Below are positions 23,133-36,900 of a stretch of 64,000 nucleotides of DNA, piece by piece. Each line of letters starts with the position of its first letter. Position 1 is the stretch's first letter. Origin of the DNA: Berghia stephanieae (lineage: Eukaryota; Mollusca; Gastropoda; Nudibranchia; Aeolidiidae); assembly GCA_034508935.3 (NCBI GenBank), contig CM067443.1, positions 49,909,899-49,973,898 of the forward strand. Direction: 5' to 3'. A program made the translations under genes and the position numbers. A model generated the notes under the pieces. That model saw nothing but the letters and a program-made list of their open reading frames with translations. It did not search any database and was not told the origin of the DNA.

Positions 23133-26100
23133 TCATGCCTTTCTGCCTTCCAGTATTTGGAGCACCTCGGCTTTCTCCTTCACAGCCATGTCAACAGCTT
23201 GTTTGATGTCACTCTGGGCCTTTAGGAAATGACAAGGATAAACAAAAAGGAATTAGAATGAAAACACGGGACACATAGTCTCTTTATGTTAATTTTGTAT
23301 TTTAAATTCCTAATTTTGTGACATTGATGTTTTAAATAATGATTTATTTACATTATATTTTTCTTTTAAAAAAATCTAAATTGTGGCATCGTAGCGCAAG
23401 ACATATTCATAATAATTTTGTTAATTATAAAATTCCATAATATTAAAACAAACAGTTGATGTTACAATAATTTTGCTTTTCTCATTATGAAATGAATTCA
23501 TCAAGACTGTCCATATTTAAAGGGTTGTATTAATGTTTTTACTGTTTTCATTATTGGCTGACGAAGTGTTTTGAGCCCAAAACATTCCATGTTTGGTATT
23601 TGTTCTTTTTTTTTTTTTTTAAGTTGCCATATTCATTTTTGTACAACACATACTTTTTTCGAGAAGTCACTTTCCTCCATTGTCTCCAGATTGGTTAAAA
23701 CGTTGTAGTATGCACCCCAAACACCAGTCTCCAGGATGTGGGCCCCAGTCTGAAAGTGACAGTTATCATAAAAGGAATAACCGTGAATAAGTTTGTTTGT
23801 TTTGTTTTTGTTTTTAAAAGTTATATGGCGTTTGCAACACAATAAGGCAATATCAGCACCAGTAAAAAGGAAGAAAATGGGTTATTAAAAATTTATAGAA
23901 TTACCATTAAAGCACCCAAGAAAAGGTAAGGGGAATTGGTTCAAATAGGAAACAGATGTAGATTCCAAGAGCACAGTTTGAGATCACCTAAAAGTCTCAT
24001 CCTGACACAAGCACACGTCCCCACTAAGAGGAACACACTCAAATGTTTACATATCATATATAAAACGTAGCAATGACTATCCCGCACAAATCTTTGGGCC
24101 TCTTTTTCGCTCACGAAGTGCCCGAATTTGCGTCAAAATATGGGACGAAGCCGCTTTGTATATGTTATTTTAAAAAATTAATTACGACGCTGTTTATCGA
24201 TGAATATGACTGAAAGTTGGCACACAGTTAGAAAAAAGGTCATTTTAGATTATGTCAAGCGACAAAACTCGCGCGATTACCAGAAGACCATTAAAAATAG
24301 ATTTTTATTCTTTGGAGTAAAATATTTCTAAAACTACCGGGGTGGAGGTTTTGTCGCTGACAAGGTAATACATGAACATTTCTTCTTTTTGGTTGTAAAA
24401 TTTCATATGAATATGACGAGTACTTTTCCCGTATTTTACAAAACACCATCCTAATTTGCTCTTCAAGTTTCAATCTTTTAATCTATCTATTACGAAAGAT
24501 ACAACCAAAGGTCGAAAAAAAATGCCGAAAAAGCGTCCCATATTTTCGCGTTTTTTTCCTCTTTGCGGGTCATCCAAATAAATGACACCTTTGAAACTGC
24601 ATAACTTGTTTATTTATGAATGGATTTTCAAAATTCAAAAACATTTTTACTCAGTGGAGATAGGGCTTTGATTTTAGACAAAATTTTTCCTCAAAAAGAG
24701 AAAAAAACATTTTTCATAGTCCTTGCTATAAAACGTAAACAAAGCATAATACAGTGCATAATAGAGAGACAAAAAAATCTCACAAAACTCTCACTATACA
24801 TTTGACTGTTTCCCTCCCAGCTTGGGTACCGGCCAGGGCCAGGACAAAACCAAGTAATCTCATCCTAAGACAAAGACAGAAAGCATGTTGGAAAACAGAT
24901 ATAGGGGGATAAAAGACACAGTAAGTGCCTCCCTGCCCACTTTGGGAAGTCAGGAACCCCACCTAGAACCTTGAATAAGTAAATATTGGCAATGTCATTT
25001 TTCCAGTCATTCTGTCCATGCCAAGGATACAGGATAAAATTTGTACCCGTCAAACCACAACAAAAACAAAGGATATCCTGCATTTTAAACTAGTTTTAAT
25101 AAAGTTACTTGAAAGCTGTTTTAATACTTTATTACAACCTTATGAGTAATGATAGAGGCATAGTTCGGTGCCAAAATGGGGCCATAATGAACATTTACAC
25201 ATCCACACCGGATTAATGAGGTAAAACTGGATGGGAAAAGTGTTGACATTGAAACAAGAAGATACACAATAATATAATTACGTGGCTTGCCTGTTTATGG
25301 CATATTATTGTATTTTAAAAAATTCTTGAAATAACCAAATAATTTCTGATTTTATTTCAAAGAAATTTTTGTTGACTGGTACTATTAATTGGGAGGTGTA
25401 ATAAAATAATTTTTGACCTAAGGTTGATTTTCAGCACTTGTCCTAATAGCATTCCCAGGTCGTACTTTGTCAGGACCCCTGTGCCAAAAACCAGCACAAG
25501 TTTTAATAACATTATACCGCGTTTATTTAAAGATAATTCATTTTTTTTTAACATTGAAAGGTTTAACATGAAACACTGCAAATGGTTGCTGAATGAAACT
25601 TGGTTTGTACTTTTAAAAAAAAGTGAGAAAAAGTGAACAAATGAGTTTTAAAGAATAATGTGATAACTCATTTGCAAGAACTTACTAATACAGGCCACTT
25701 ATCTAATTTTAAAAAAAAAAAGAAAAAGAAAAAGGAGACCAAAAAACAAAACAAACTCATATAAAAAATAAAATAAAAACAAAACAAAACCTAATTTTTT
25801 TTTTTTTAATGCAAATTACAAATTTTAAAAAAACAAAGCAAAACAAAAAAGCAGCATCTCAAAATAACAACTATTTTTCCATCAGATGTATCAATGAACC
25901 AATGATACTCATTGAAAAATTTAGTGTTATGTAAAGTTTATTACCTGAAGGTCAGACTTGCAGTTGATGTTGCCAATCGCAGCCAATTCTTTTAGATGTG
26001 GCCACAGGGTGTTGGCAATTGAGGCAACTTTTAAAGGGACCTCGACAGCGAGGACGGTGCTTTCCTTTAGAGCTTTTTCCCTCCTATAAGGAACAGGAAG

Positions 26101-29100
26101 AAAACATATAGTTTTAAATGAGTATATTCATTTGCTTGAGTGTCAACCTCTTGAAAACCTCAGATGTACATTCCTCCTACCAAATCCAAGCATCAAATGC
26201 ACATTCACAACTACAAAAGACATCAAACGATTACGTCATGGCATAAGACCAAAGGGCTAGGGCCCAACTTGTTGCTTGTTTGGATAATTAAATAAGTAGC
26301 CTATATTTTATCAAATCTATCAAAGTCCGCTGAAACTCATAAAATTAAAAAACAATTTTCTCTGGCCTACTGCAGTGAATCAAAATAATCAAATCGACAA
26401 CATAGGATGAAAAATTTTCACTGTGCTTCTTTTACTTTTCATACAGCAACCATAGTTTACACAATTAGCTGTAAATCATGTATTTGTTATACAGATTTGA
26501 AAAAGTCCTATCTTATAATCCAGCACACATACTGTTTTGTTCTTGTAAGCCAATAGGTAACGAACTATTCCTGACTTTGCTAATTCTATTATCTATTTCT
26601 ATATCGTTTGCATATAATTTGTTATTCAAAGTTTATTTTTCCCCACCATGAGATACTTCTGTCATCACTACTATTTGACCGATAGTCAAATCTGTGTACT
26701 CTGACCATCACAATGGATGGGCAAACGTTCAATTGTAAATTAACGTTTTCCAGTAAGATTTCAATATTGAAATACACGACCTCACTATTAAGCTAAATAC
26801 TACCATTATAACTATATACAATAATAAAAATGAACAATCATTTTATAATATGCACAATTGACTCACAATTTTTTCTCTTCCTCTGTGCCTTTAGGAAGTT
26901 TTGTTGCCACCTGGAATAAATTACAAAAACAAACAAAAAATGTTTTTTCACATAAACATTTAAGTCAAAGAAACAAATAATAAAATTAATAAATTAATAT
27001 AAAAATAAACATAACCAAAAAGGGAAGAAAGAAGAGCATGATAAGTGAGATAATAGAAGATAGTATAAATGAATAAATGGAAGAATGACTTTTATACAAT
27101 TTGTTAAGACAGCTCTGTACATCACAGATTCATAGGGGGTCTAAATGAATAAGATTTACATTTACATTACAGTTTTATTAAGACCTGATAGGAGGAAAAG
27201 ATGTAAAAAAAAAAACCCCCACAAACAATGATTTGATTTCCGTCGACATAACATACCATAATTTCTGTGAAGGCAAGGGCGTCGGCATCAATGTAGGGTA
27301 CAAGGTCTTTCATAGCCTTATACAGAGGGGGGATAAGTTTTCTCATCTGACTGTCTAGGTGAGCAAACTTCTTGTTGCCATACGACAGAAAACCTACCAT
27401 GGACCCTAAAGCAGCACCCTGTGGAGATGTGGAGAATAGAAAGTGGAGAAATGAATAAAGTTGAATACATTTGGATGATAAGTCTGTAAGGGGGAGGAGG
27501 TAGGGCAAGACGAGCAGAGCCAATTACCTTCTATTAGACAATTTAAATCATTTCATTTCCTATTTTTATTTTTTAAAATTGATCATTTATATAGAGCAAT
27601 ATCCAAGATATATGTTCAAAGTGCTTTACAAGGGATCCCTAGCCAACAGCAACATTTAATATGTAGGACAAAACATGACCACTGTTAGGCAATATTAAAT
27701 TTTTTTCCCCCGACAGACAACGCTGTTAACAGCCAGGTACTTCTAATTTTTTTTACATCTAAGTACAGTGAGAGAATGTTAGTAGAGAGCCATTTCCAAG
27801 AACTCAACTATGCACATCTCAGAGCGGGACCCGAACCCAGGACCTTGCAATCTGAAGGTGAGTGTCACATCACTGGATCAAATATCTGCACAAGGTGTCA
27901 TTCACTGGTTTTTGTACTCATTCCTTAAACAAAGAGATTGAAATCACTCCTATTTTTTAAAGCATATGTGCAGCTATGAGGTCAAGTGGTATGACACTCA
28001 CTTTCGGATCGGAAGGTCCTGGATTCGAGCCTTGCTCGGTGCATAGTTGAGTCCTTGGAGAAGGATCTTTACTCACATTCTCTCACTGTACTCGGTGTAA
28101 AAAGAGTACATGGCCGTTAACAGCATTGTCTCTGTCGGAAAAAAAAATTGTAATATCGCCTAAAAGCCTTCATGTCCCGTCCTACATGTTAAATGTTGCT
28201 GTTGGCTAGGGACCCCTTGTAAAGCGCCTTGAGCATGTATTGTGATATTGTGCTATATAGAAGCTCAATAAATTTTGATCGCGAGAGCATTAAGACAGCA
28301 ATGTGGCATGAGATTCATATCCAAGCCCCAGTTGCATGCATCAGTCACTTTTCTCTTGAAAAAAAAGTAACATAATATAATGTCAGGTTACAGTAAAATC
28401 AAAGCCTGCCTTTCAGGGGTTAAGGATAAAAATTACTGGGGTTTTGTTTTTGTTTTTTGAAGGCTTTACAGCACTCGTGATAATATTAGGTCATTTGAGC
28501 CCCAGTAAAAAGGAAGATCATAGAGAAAAAGTTGAAGATCTAAACTTAAAAGCACCAAAGACAAAGCAAGACAAAGGGGACTGGTTCAAATAGGGAACAG
28601 AAGATTCCACGACTGTCCTTCCAGAAACATAGAGGGTTGATCGCCTGGATGTTTGTTACACAAAATATGTCCACCAATCCTTTTAAACCTATTTTTCTTT
28701 TGTTTGCCTTTGAGTTTGTATCCCCCCCCCCCCCCCCCCACTTCTATATGCTGCTGACGTTCAAAATGAAGCTGTTGCAAAGACAACTTCATCAGTTGAT
28801 GGCAGAAAAAAATTAGAATATGATAACCGTGATCAGATAACTTTGCTGATAACCGTGATCAGATAACTTTGCTGTCTTAATTTTGTCATTTCTAATTATT
28901 ATTTTTCAGATCATGACATTCTATGGAATTGCAAACACCATCATCACCATAAAAGCTTTTGACACAATCATGTCCTATTCCACCAATACAATAGACTTTT
29001 ACCACTGAAGACGCCAGAGCAGCAACTGATCCACCACCAGGAGATGGAGACCTTGACCCCAAGGTGAGAATAAAGTCCTTGAGATCCATACTGGCCAAAG

Positions 29101-32100
29101 CGCCATCTGTATCAGTCTGGGTCATGTACCTGGTGACAAAATATACAAATAGTAGAGCTCATAATTTGTCCTAAGCCCATGTTCTGTATAACACAACAAA
29201 ATTAAATTGAATAGAACAACAAACGATCACTGTATCATCATTTCGAACAATAAACCTTCTCTAAACAAGTAAGTAGCAAATAAACAACAAGCACACACAT
29301 GAAACATCAAAGCAATCAAATATGATGACTAAAACCAAAAATGTCTGGGATATATGGTTACTCTCTTAGAACATAAACTATATATTCATACATATATAGA
29401 TACGTAAGTAAGGAGGTAAGAATGTGGGTAAGTAAAAAGGAATATCAGTAGGCGTGTTTAAAACCACTTATTTAAAAAAGTATACGAACAAGGAAGTGTT
29501 GGAGAAGGTGAGAAAAGGAAGAATAATGATCGATACCATCAGAAAGAGGCAGTTATGGTTTCTGGGACATGTGTGGAGAAGAGACAGAATAGAAAAGTTG
29601 GTAACATCTGGGATGATCGAAGGAAAGAGAGCTAGAAGAAGACAAAGAAAGACTTATTTAAATAACCTAAGAACAGCCAAATGTGATTTTAAAAGCAACA
29701 CAGATTTCATGCACACCGCAGAGGATCGTGATTCATGGAGACAGCTGACTGGCAACGTGCTCAAGAGCACAAGCCACGATGGATGATGATGATTTTAAAA
29801 AGTATACTTACTCAATGATTCTATCCTTAGGAGTAAATGCGCCTAGAGAATTCAGGCCAAGTCTGTTGATGACCTACAGAAAATATGGACAAATTATATA
29901 ATAAAGAAAGAAAAAAAAAAATCATCTAGAATGTTGAACTAGAATGTCTGAAAATATCATTCACAAGATTATCAATACATGTCTCAGTCAACATGTTACC
30001 AATAGTTATTAAAAACCCCAAAAGCGAGCATGAGCTGTCGATTTTTATACTCATTTCAAGAGAGTCCCAATAGCTAAGTTGGTAGAGTACTAGCTTCACA
30101 TGCAAAGGGACTGAGATCAGTCCCGGGTGAAGTCGAGATTGTTTTCTGATGCCCCCCCCCCCCCTCCACCCAGCATTGATTGGGAGGCTGGGTCTGTTAG
30201 ATTTTGTGGAAAATACTTTGCAATAGACTAATGACCTGTCCAAAGGGTAGCAAGCCATTGCTATTGTCCGTTTCAAGATATAGAAACTGGGATGAACTCT
30301 GACTCCATGGGCCTCATGGCCCTGACAGACTACAGAAATTGAAAATTCATTTATTTTCCAAAATCTGCTTGACAAGACAAAGGGCTAAACCTGAAATATC
30401 TTGAATTGTTTCCATTGAAAAGCAATCAGAGTTCAATTTTACAAAATCAAACAAAAATGATTGAAACAATTAAATCAATGTCTAATCCTTTTAAAAATAG
30501 AAAAGTATTTGTTTTAAAAAATTAGTAAGCAGTTTCCAAACCCAAATTTCATATGACTCACAAGTCGTAGTTTCTGATCTTCCTCCAGTATAAAGAGATT
30601 CTCCTTCTGCATGTAATACTCTGCTGTATCCATCAGGGACTCTAATGGCACAAGACCCACAATTTGTGAACCAACTACAGCTATGTTCATTTCCTGTAAA
30701 AGCATATGAAAAAAAAACGTCCAAAATAATGATAAAGTCTGTATCACACTGACATACATCAAACTATGAATCTTGTTTTAAACAATATGAATTTTTCTCT
30801 TTACCAATAAATATATATATTTTTTTCTGATTATAAAGAGTCACATGTATATAATGAATATGAAATAAAACACAGATAATCATATATATATATATATATA
30901 AATAAATAAATAAAGAGTTAACATACACATCAATTTACACTAAAAAAGAGAAAAGATTATTAAAGAACTAACAAATATTGATAAGACCTTTGCAATCAGA
31001 CAATATAAAATTAATGGAACTGAACTATTTACACTATTTATAATGATTTTTGATTAGATGCAGAGGAAAATAGTGAAGGACTTGAGACCCATGCATCATC
31101 GGACAAGACCAAACAAAGGGCTAGAACTCTACTGGTTGTGGGTTCTGATGAATTAAAAAAAAAATTATAATCAAAACAAGTTGAATTCCCAAACACAACA
31201 AATGATATAAAAATGAAGAAGAACTGTTAAGGCATCCCAGGATGGGGGATGGGAATCAAACAGAGAAGTCTATTAGCACAAACCTCTGCGTCTTTTAGGC
31301 AAGACTCGTAGACATGATGGAGACCCGTTACAGAGAAATCTGTCAGGTTGATGGAGACCTGAGCCATGTTGGCTTCCTCTAGGTACCAACCAATGGCTTG
31401 ACATTTCTTGAATCTGCCTGGCTGATGAATGACATGTTGAATTTGAATACAAGCCAATATATGTATATCAATCCAAAGGAAAATATATAAATGAGCAATG
31501 AATTTGAATTTAATAATCAAAATAAAATGAACTCTTTTTGGTTTTACTTTTTAAATGAACGAACATACAAAAATATATTCATATTTTATTTGCATCAAAA
31601 AAAAAAAATCCTTGTTTTAATATTCATGAACAATTCAGTTAAAAATAAAAACAACATACAATAATTGATTTTCTGCAAGAATAAAAAATTAGGGTAAATA
31701 ATAAAGTTGCTTACTCTAAAGAATAGACTCTTATATGAAAAAATGGAAAGAAGATTCTTACCTCATCAGCCCCTCTTCCATTTTCACGAATATTGAGGGC
31801 AATTCTGTGTGCTTGCTCTTTTGTGGACAGCATATTGATGTTGTATGCAATTAAAAACTTTCTGGCACCGACTGCTGTGGCCCCCCATGATGGACTGAAT
31901 TCAGGGAGGCCGAAATCTGGTTTCCAAAATGGATTCTTCATCTAGAATAGAAAATAAAAGAAGATACACATTCTCATCAACCCCTTGCTTATTATTCAAA
32001 ATATTAAAAAAAAAAAAGAATTTCAAAAATAGTAAAATAAATATTAAAACAAACCCCTAAACATTAACCCTTGATAATAATAGAGTAACGAGTCAAAGAT

Positions 32101-33886
32101 GACATGGGAACAACTCACCTTATCTGCTAAAGCCTCATATTCTCCCTCTCTGATTTGAGGCAAGGATTTTCTGCCTTCAGTTGTGGATGCTTCCCCGTAC
32201 AAGTAAGCTGTCGGAATAAAATTCAGGTAAGTATAGAGAACAATAGAGCTGCAACATTGATATCACATGATTATTTCCTTCATCCTCACCTTTTGAAGAC
32301 CCCAAATTGATTTGACAGGGTCATCTTGACATTCCTCTTGTTCATCTAAGGCAATGTATAACCAGAATACCAAATGATGATTCCAGCATTACTAAGCATT
32401 AACGAATCAGAATATTCTTTGCCATTTAGCCCATCTGGTCCACCTGACTATTTAATTCCTGGCAGGGACAAAGTCTCTTAAACACCCTTTAATTCTCATT
32501 GTGCTACTTGAAAAGAAAAAGGGGGAGTATATTTTATTATATGTATGGATGGATTATGAAGGTTTCAATTGACTAATAAATTTTGGACTAGATGTATAAA
32601 TGTTGAGCAAGGTTTCTCTGCATTTTATTCAATCACAATGACTATCAACAATCAAGATGCATTTGAAACACTTCATCATTCCGACTGAGGAAGCTGCTAC
32701 AACACTTTGGGTAATGGCTTGTTGACATATATATCAATGCATGTGATCCTTGTCACATGTGTAGTGAAACAATGAAACTGATAAAAAAAAGACACAAGAC
32801 TGGATCTGATTAGCGCAGTGTGCTATGTTGCCTGAAGAAAGGTTGCCAAACTACAAGATCTGCACATCAAGGCAACAAGTTTATTTTTTTCATTCTGAGG
32901 ATACAGATGGAAGAGCCAACTTCAAATTATCACTGTCTGACATTTTGGAGCTGTTTTTATTCATATTGGATATGCCTATCCAACAAGTGGTAGAGTACAC
33001 TGTACAGAGTCGCCAAGCCGTTCAACAAGTGACGAGAAGTATGCTCTAGTGTCCTGGAGAAAAGTAAGGATGGTTGGCATTGCAGCAGCACCCATCCAGA
33101 TCGACGAGGCAAGTTTTGGAGGATGGAGGAAATACAACATATGTTGATGGATAAGTTCTTGCTGGCGATGAAGATGATGATGCAGCTGTTGACAACCAAC
33201 AAAACCATGGCGGACAAATCAACGGCTAGTAGGTGTTTGGACTGATTGCAGGATGTGACTGTCAGTACACCTGGGTCTGCTACGAGAACAGATAACATGA
33301 GGTAGGTCTGCCATGAGAACAGATAACATGAGGTAGGTCTGCTACGAGAATGGCACCCCAAAGTTTATACTGTGGAACCTCCCGATAACGACATGCCACG
33401 GGACCGAGTTTTTATGTCGTTATCCGGAGGTGTAGTTATTTAGAGGTTTCCAAGATGGCAGACAAAGTGGGCGTGGTAAGGCCTGCGGGACCAGTTTTTA
33501 ATTACATTGACAAAAACAAAACATTGTAGTGTATTTCTCTTAGAGGGTTCTTGTGCGTGTGTCTGGATGAGACTTTTAGGTGATCTGAACTGAGTACACT
33601 GATAGTGTGCTACTGGAATCTACATCTGTTCCCTATTTAAACCATTCCCCTTTGTCTTACTTTTTCTTATGTCATTTCAATTGTAAATCTAGAATGTTTT
33701 TTACTATCCAATTTTCTTCCTTTTTACTGGCGCTGATATGACATAGATGTGTCACAAGCGCTGTAAAACCCTTTAAAACAAACAAAAACAGGTAATTCGG
33801 ACTCTGCGAGTTAGATAAAATTCCTCCTCCCACAAAAACACTACTACTACTACTACTAGTATTGCTGCTACTACTACTACTCCTAC

Positions 33887-33929
<43 letters not shown>

Positions 33930-36900
33930 TACTACTTCTATCACCACATAATATCACATTTTCCAAGATTTTGTGTTTACTTGCTTACACTTACATTTAT
34001 ACCTTGGTTTTTTATTAATGCATATCAGCCAAGATTCGTCAAAAAAAGGCTGCGTTCCCATTGGTTTCAAAAGCTGCGTTCTCATTGGTTCAAGCAGGAA
34101 TCGTTTTTATAAACTCATACTCGGTATTTTTAGTATCAGATATCTACGAAAACTGCTGAAAATCGCCAAAATGATGTCGTTATTCTGAACACGGCGTCTA
34201 AACTGCACTATAAATCTGACCGTTTAGTTTCCCGCTGTTCCGAGCGCCGACGTAACCTCACCCGACAGGTAACCGGGGTCAACAGCGGTCAGCTGATATC
34301 AATTCCCAGAACGTAGATTTGACGTGCATTGGGTGATACCAATGGATGATTTCCGTACCAATTAACCTCACGATCTTCGTGACGATGCAATTCCACCCAA
34401 AATGCAAAGAATTCTCGCAGACCTCCTCTTTCCATCGGTCCAATTTTTATGTCAATATCTCCAGTACTTATTCCACAAGCCGTGATTCAAATTCACCTAT
34501 TTTTCTATAGCATTTAAATAAAATTACTTGTAATTACCTCAGGATTCTAAAAAAACGTTGCTATAAACTTCAAATTTTTTTTGGTGTGATTCACAAGGCA
34601 CAAGTTTTACTACGAAATGAGGTAAGTTTCATTTACTCTTCAGTTTTCATTATTTTGTAATGATTATTTTTCCGCCGTAGGTCAGGTAATAATGATATTA
34701 CCTCTTTAGCCTTGTTCTTGAAACGTAATATTTCGCTGCGGTTTTATTGTTAAATATATTTTTATTTTTTATTTTTTTTCAATGATAAGTTAATTTGATT
34801 TTTAAATTGCATTATTTGAATTATCTTGCTAATGTTTAATTTTAAATGACATTGTGTGTTGGGCCTCAACTTAGCTCAACAGCTTGTTAGAATTTTCCTG
34901 CCCCCCCCCCCCCCCCCTTTCTTTCACCAAATTGGGTGAAATATTTGGTTTTTCTTTTTCCAAATTTTATGTACGCTGTTATGTATGCATGGATATGAGA
35001 GTAATACAGAGTGTTTTAAAACTCATTTTATTCATTAATTCACTATATCATTGCTTACATCGCTCAGTCAATTTTGAATTTTCTCTTACAGCATGGACCA
35101 CACAATTGCAAGTCACAACCAAGCAGTGAATTCATTATGTAGGACATGTGGTATGATTTGTTTAACACAGAAATAGAAACGTGCCCGCAAGAAACCATTT
35201 AAATGTTCAAATTATTCTAATGACATTCTTTTAGTCTCTGGGACTGACACGGCATTGGACAAGCAAGGAGCACACTCATAATTTATGTGTAAAAAGTACA
35301 CATTATAAAGCACATTGAACACACGACTCATTAGCTTCTTTGTATTTTCTCATTGCCAAGACGCTAATAATAAATAAATCAACCTTGAAACGGGTTGCAC
35401 TTGCATGTTTGATATCGACAGAGTAGAATATAACAACAAACTCCAAAACGCAGGAGAGACTTTCAAATCTCATGCACGAGCCACTGACCCTCAGGGATGG
35501 TCCTATTGCCTCTGAATTGGACAGAATACCGCATTACACAACAGGCGTACCACAGCAGATCATTCATTGGCAACCACTGCCACAAATACTTACAAGAAAA
35601 AGTCTACACTTACAATTATCCAACAAACAAAGAACTGCACCCACGACCCACTCATCATTGACGACGCATGCAGTATTGGATTAATTTTCGACAATATAAA
35701 CAAGGCCTATAGTCATGTGCACAACTTTATTTCACACACAAAATCAATCAAAGCAGACACAATCCAATATATTCAAAGTGCAATAAAACATTACACGGAT
35801 ACATACAGAAAATATTTTCCAAACAAAATAATCCCAAAACAACACCTCCTTGAGTACCACTGCATACCACACATCACCAATATAAGTTTAGACTTAGACT
35901 TCTTGGAGAACAAGGCACAGAGACCTGTCACCAAACAACAGCAAAATTGGAAAAAAAGAGCACCCGGCATTATCAATGATATGAATAAAATGTGATTTGT
36001 CATCAACGCAATGCAGTTAAAGACCAGCCCCAAACTACACTGACGAGTTTAAATGCTCGTAGCGGATATACTTTTGTTGAGGAAAAATACGTTTTTTGTG
36101 AGGAGAAGTATTTACATCTTGTCTTTATAATACATAAAATTCAGACAAATCCATAGCAACGTTTTTTTTTCTCTCATTTTTGAAATGTTGCACCCGCTAT
36201 ATTTTTTGTGTAATTTGTTACCGTCCATTGATAACTTATATTGAGAAATCTAGTAATACTATGAAAAAATAAAAAACACACAGTAAAAGTAGAAAATATA
36301 AACTTTTATACCAAGTAGTGATATTTCAACTCATTCAATATGGGTGTCTAACAGACAATAAAACAAAACGTTAAATTGAGTGAAACGGCAATCCCCGTTA
36401 GGTAAATTCCTCTCGGTGATTGACCGCTCACCGTGACCGGGTCAGCAGGTGTCAGGAACGGGATACCGTCTCAACTAAACTGTTGTCGTTGTGTACGCTG
36501 TGTGAAGTTTTATCAAAAAGTGTGTCATTATTTGGAGGTTATTTTTACTGATCTTAAATAGAACAAAAATCGGGACCACGGGCCAACGTCCTTATCAGGA
36601 GGTTGTCGCTATTCGGAGGTGTCGTAATCGGGAGGTTCCACTGTAATTGTACGATACACATTTCACTTACCTGGTACACCAAGCTCCAGAGCTAACCTCT
36701 CCCCAAACTCCTTGGCACAATTGACACAATCTTCCATGGTGACATCCTGGACTGGAATAAAAGGACACACATCCATTGCACCCATTCTGGGATGTTCCCC
36801 TGATTTCAGGAAAGAATGAAATATATTAGTATCTTAATACAAATACAGCTTGACCCAATCATAATTTGATGCAAAACGGCAAATTACAGATGAAATTTAT

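Larger units (their letters stand above)
33370..36643. mobile_element. 3.27-kb TIR transposon in FTCD intron 3
   Basis: The left end CTGTGGAACCTCCCGATAAC and the right end (read inward) CAGTGGAACCTCCCGATTAC form ~23-bp terminal inverted repeats, flanked by TA on both sides (33368-33369 and 36644-36645). TA duplications and end sequence resemble Tc1-mariner/pogo elements. Inside are an R500 3' fragment (33526-33775), an ACT/TTA microsatellite (33839-33936) and the decayed open frames described separately (35093-35995). Whether those frames belong to this element or to something nested in it is unresolved. Confidence 0.75.

Noticed and set aside
29454-29786. Independent host gene antisense to FTCD
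   Set aside because: The sequence pattern is a LINE reverse-transcriptase C-terminus with a GAT-repeat tail.
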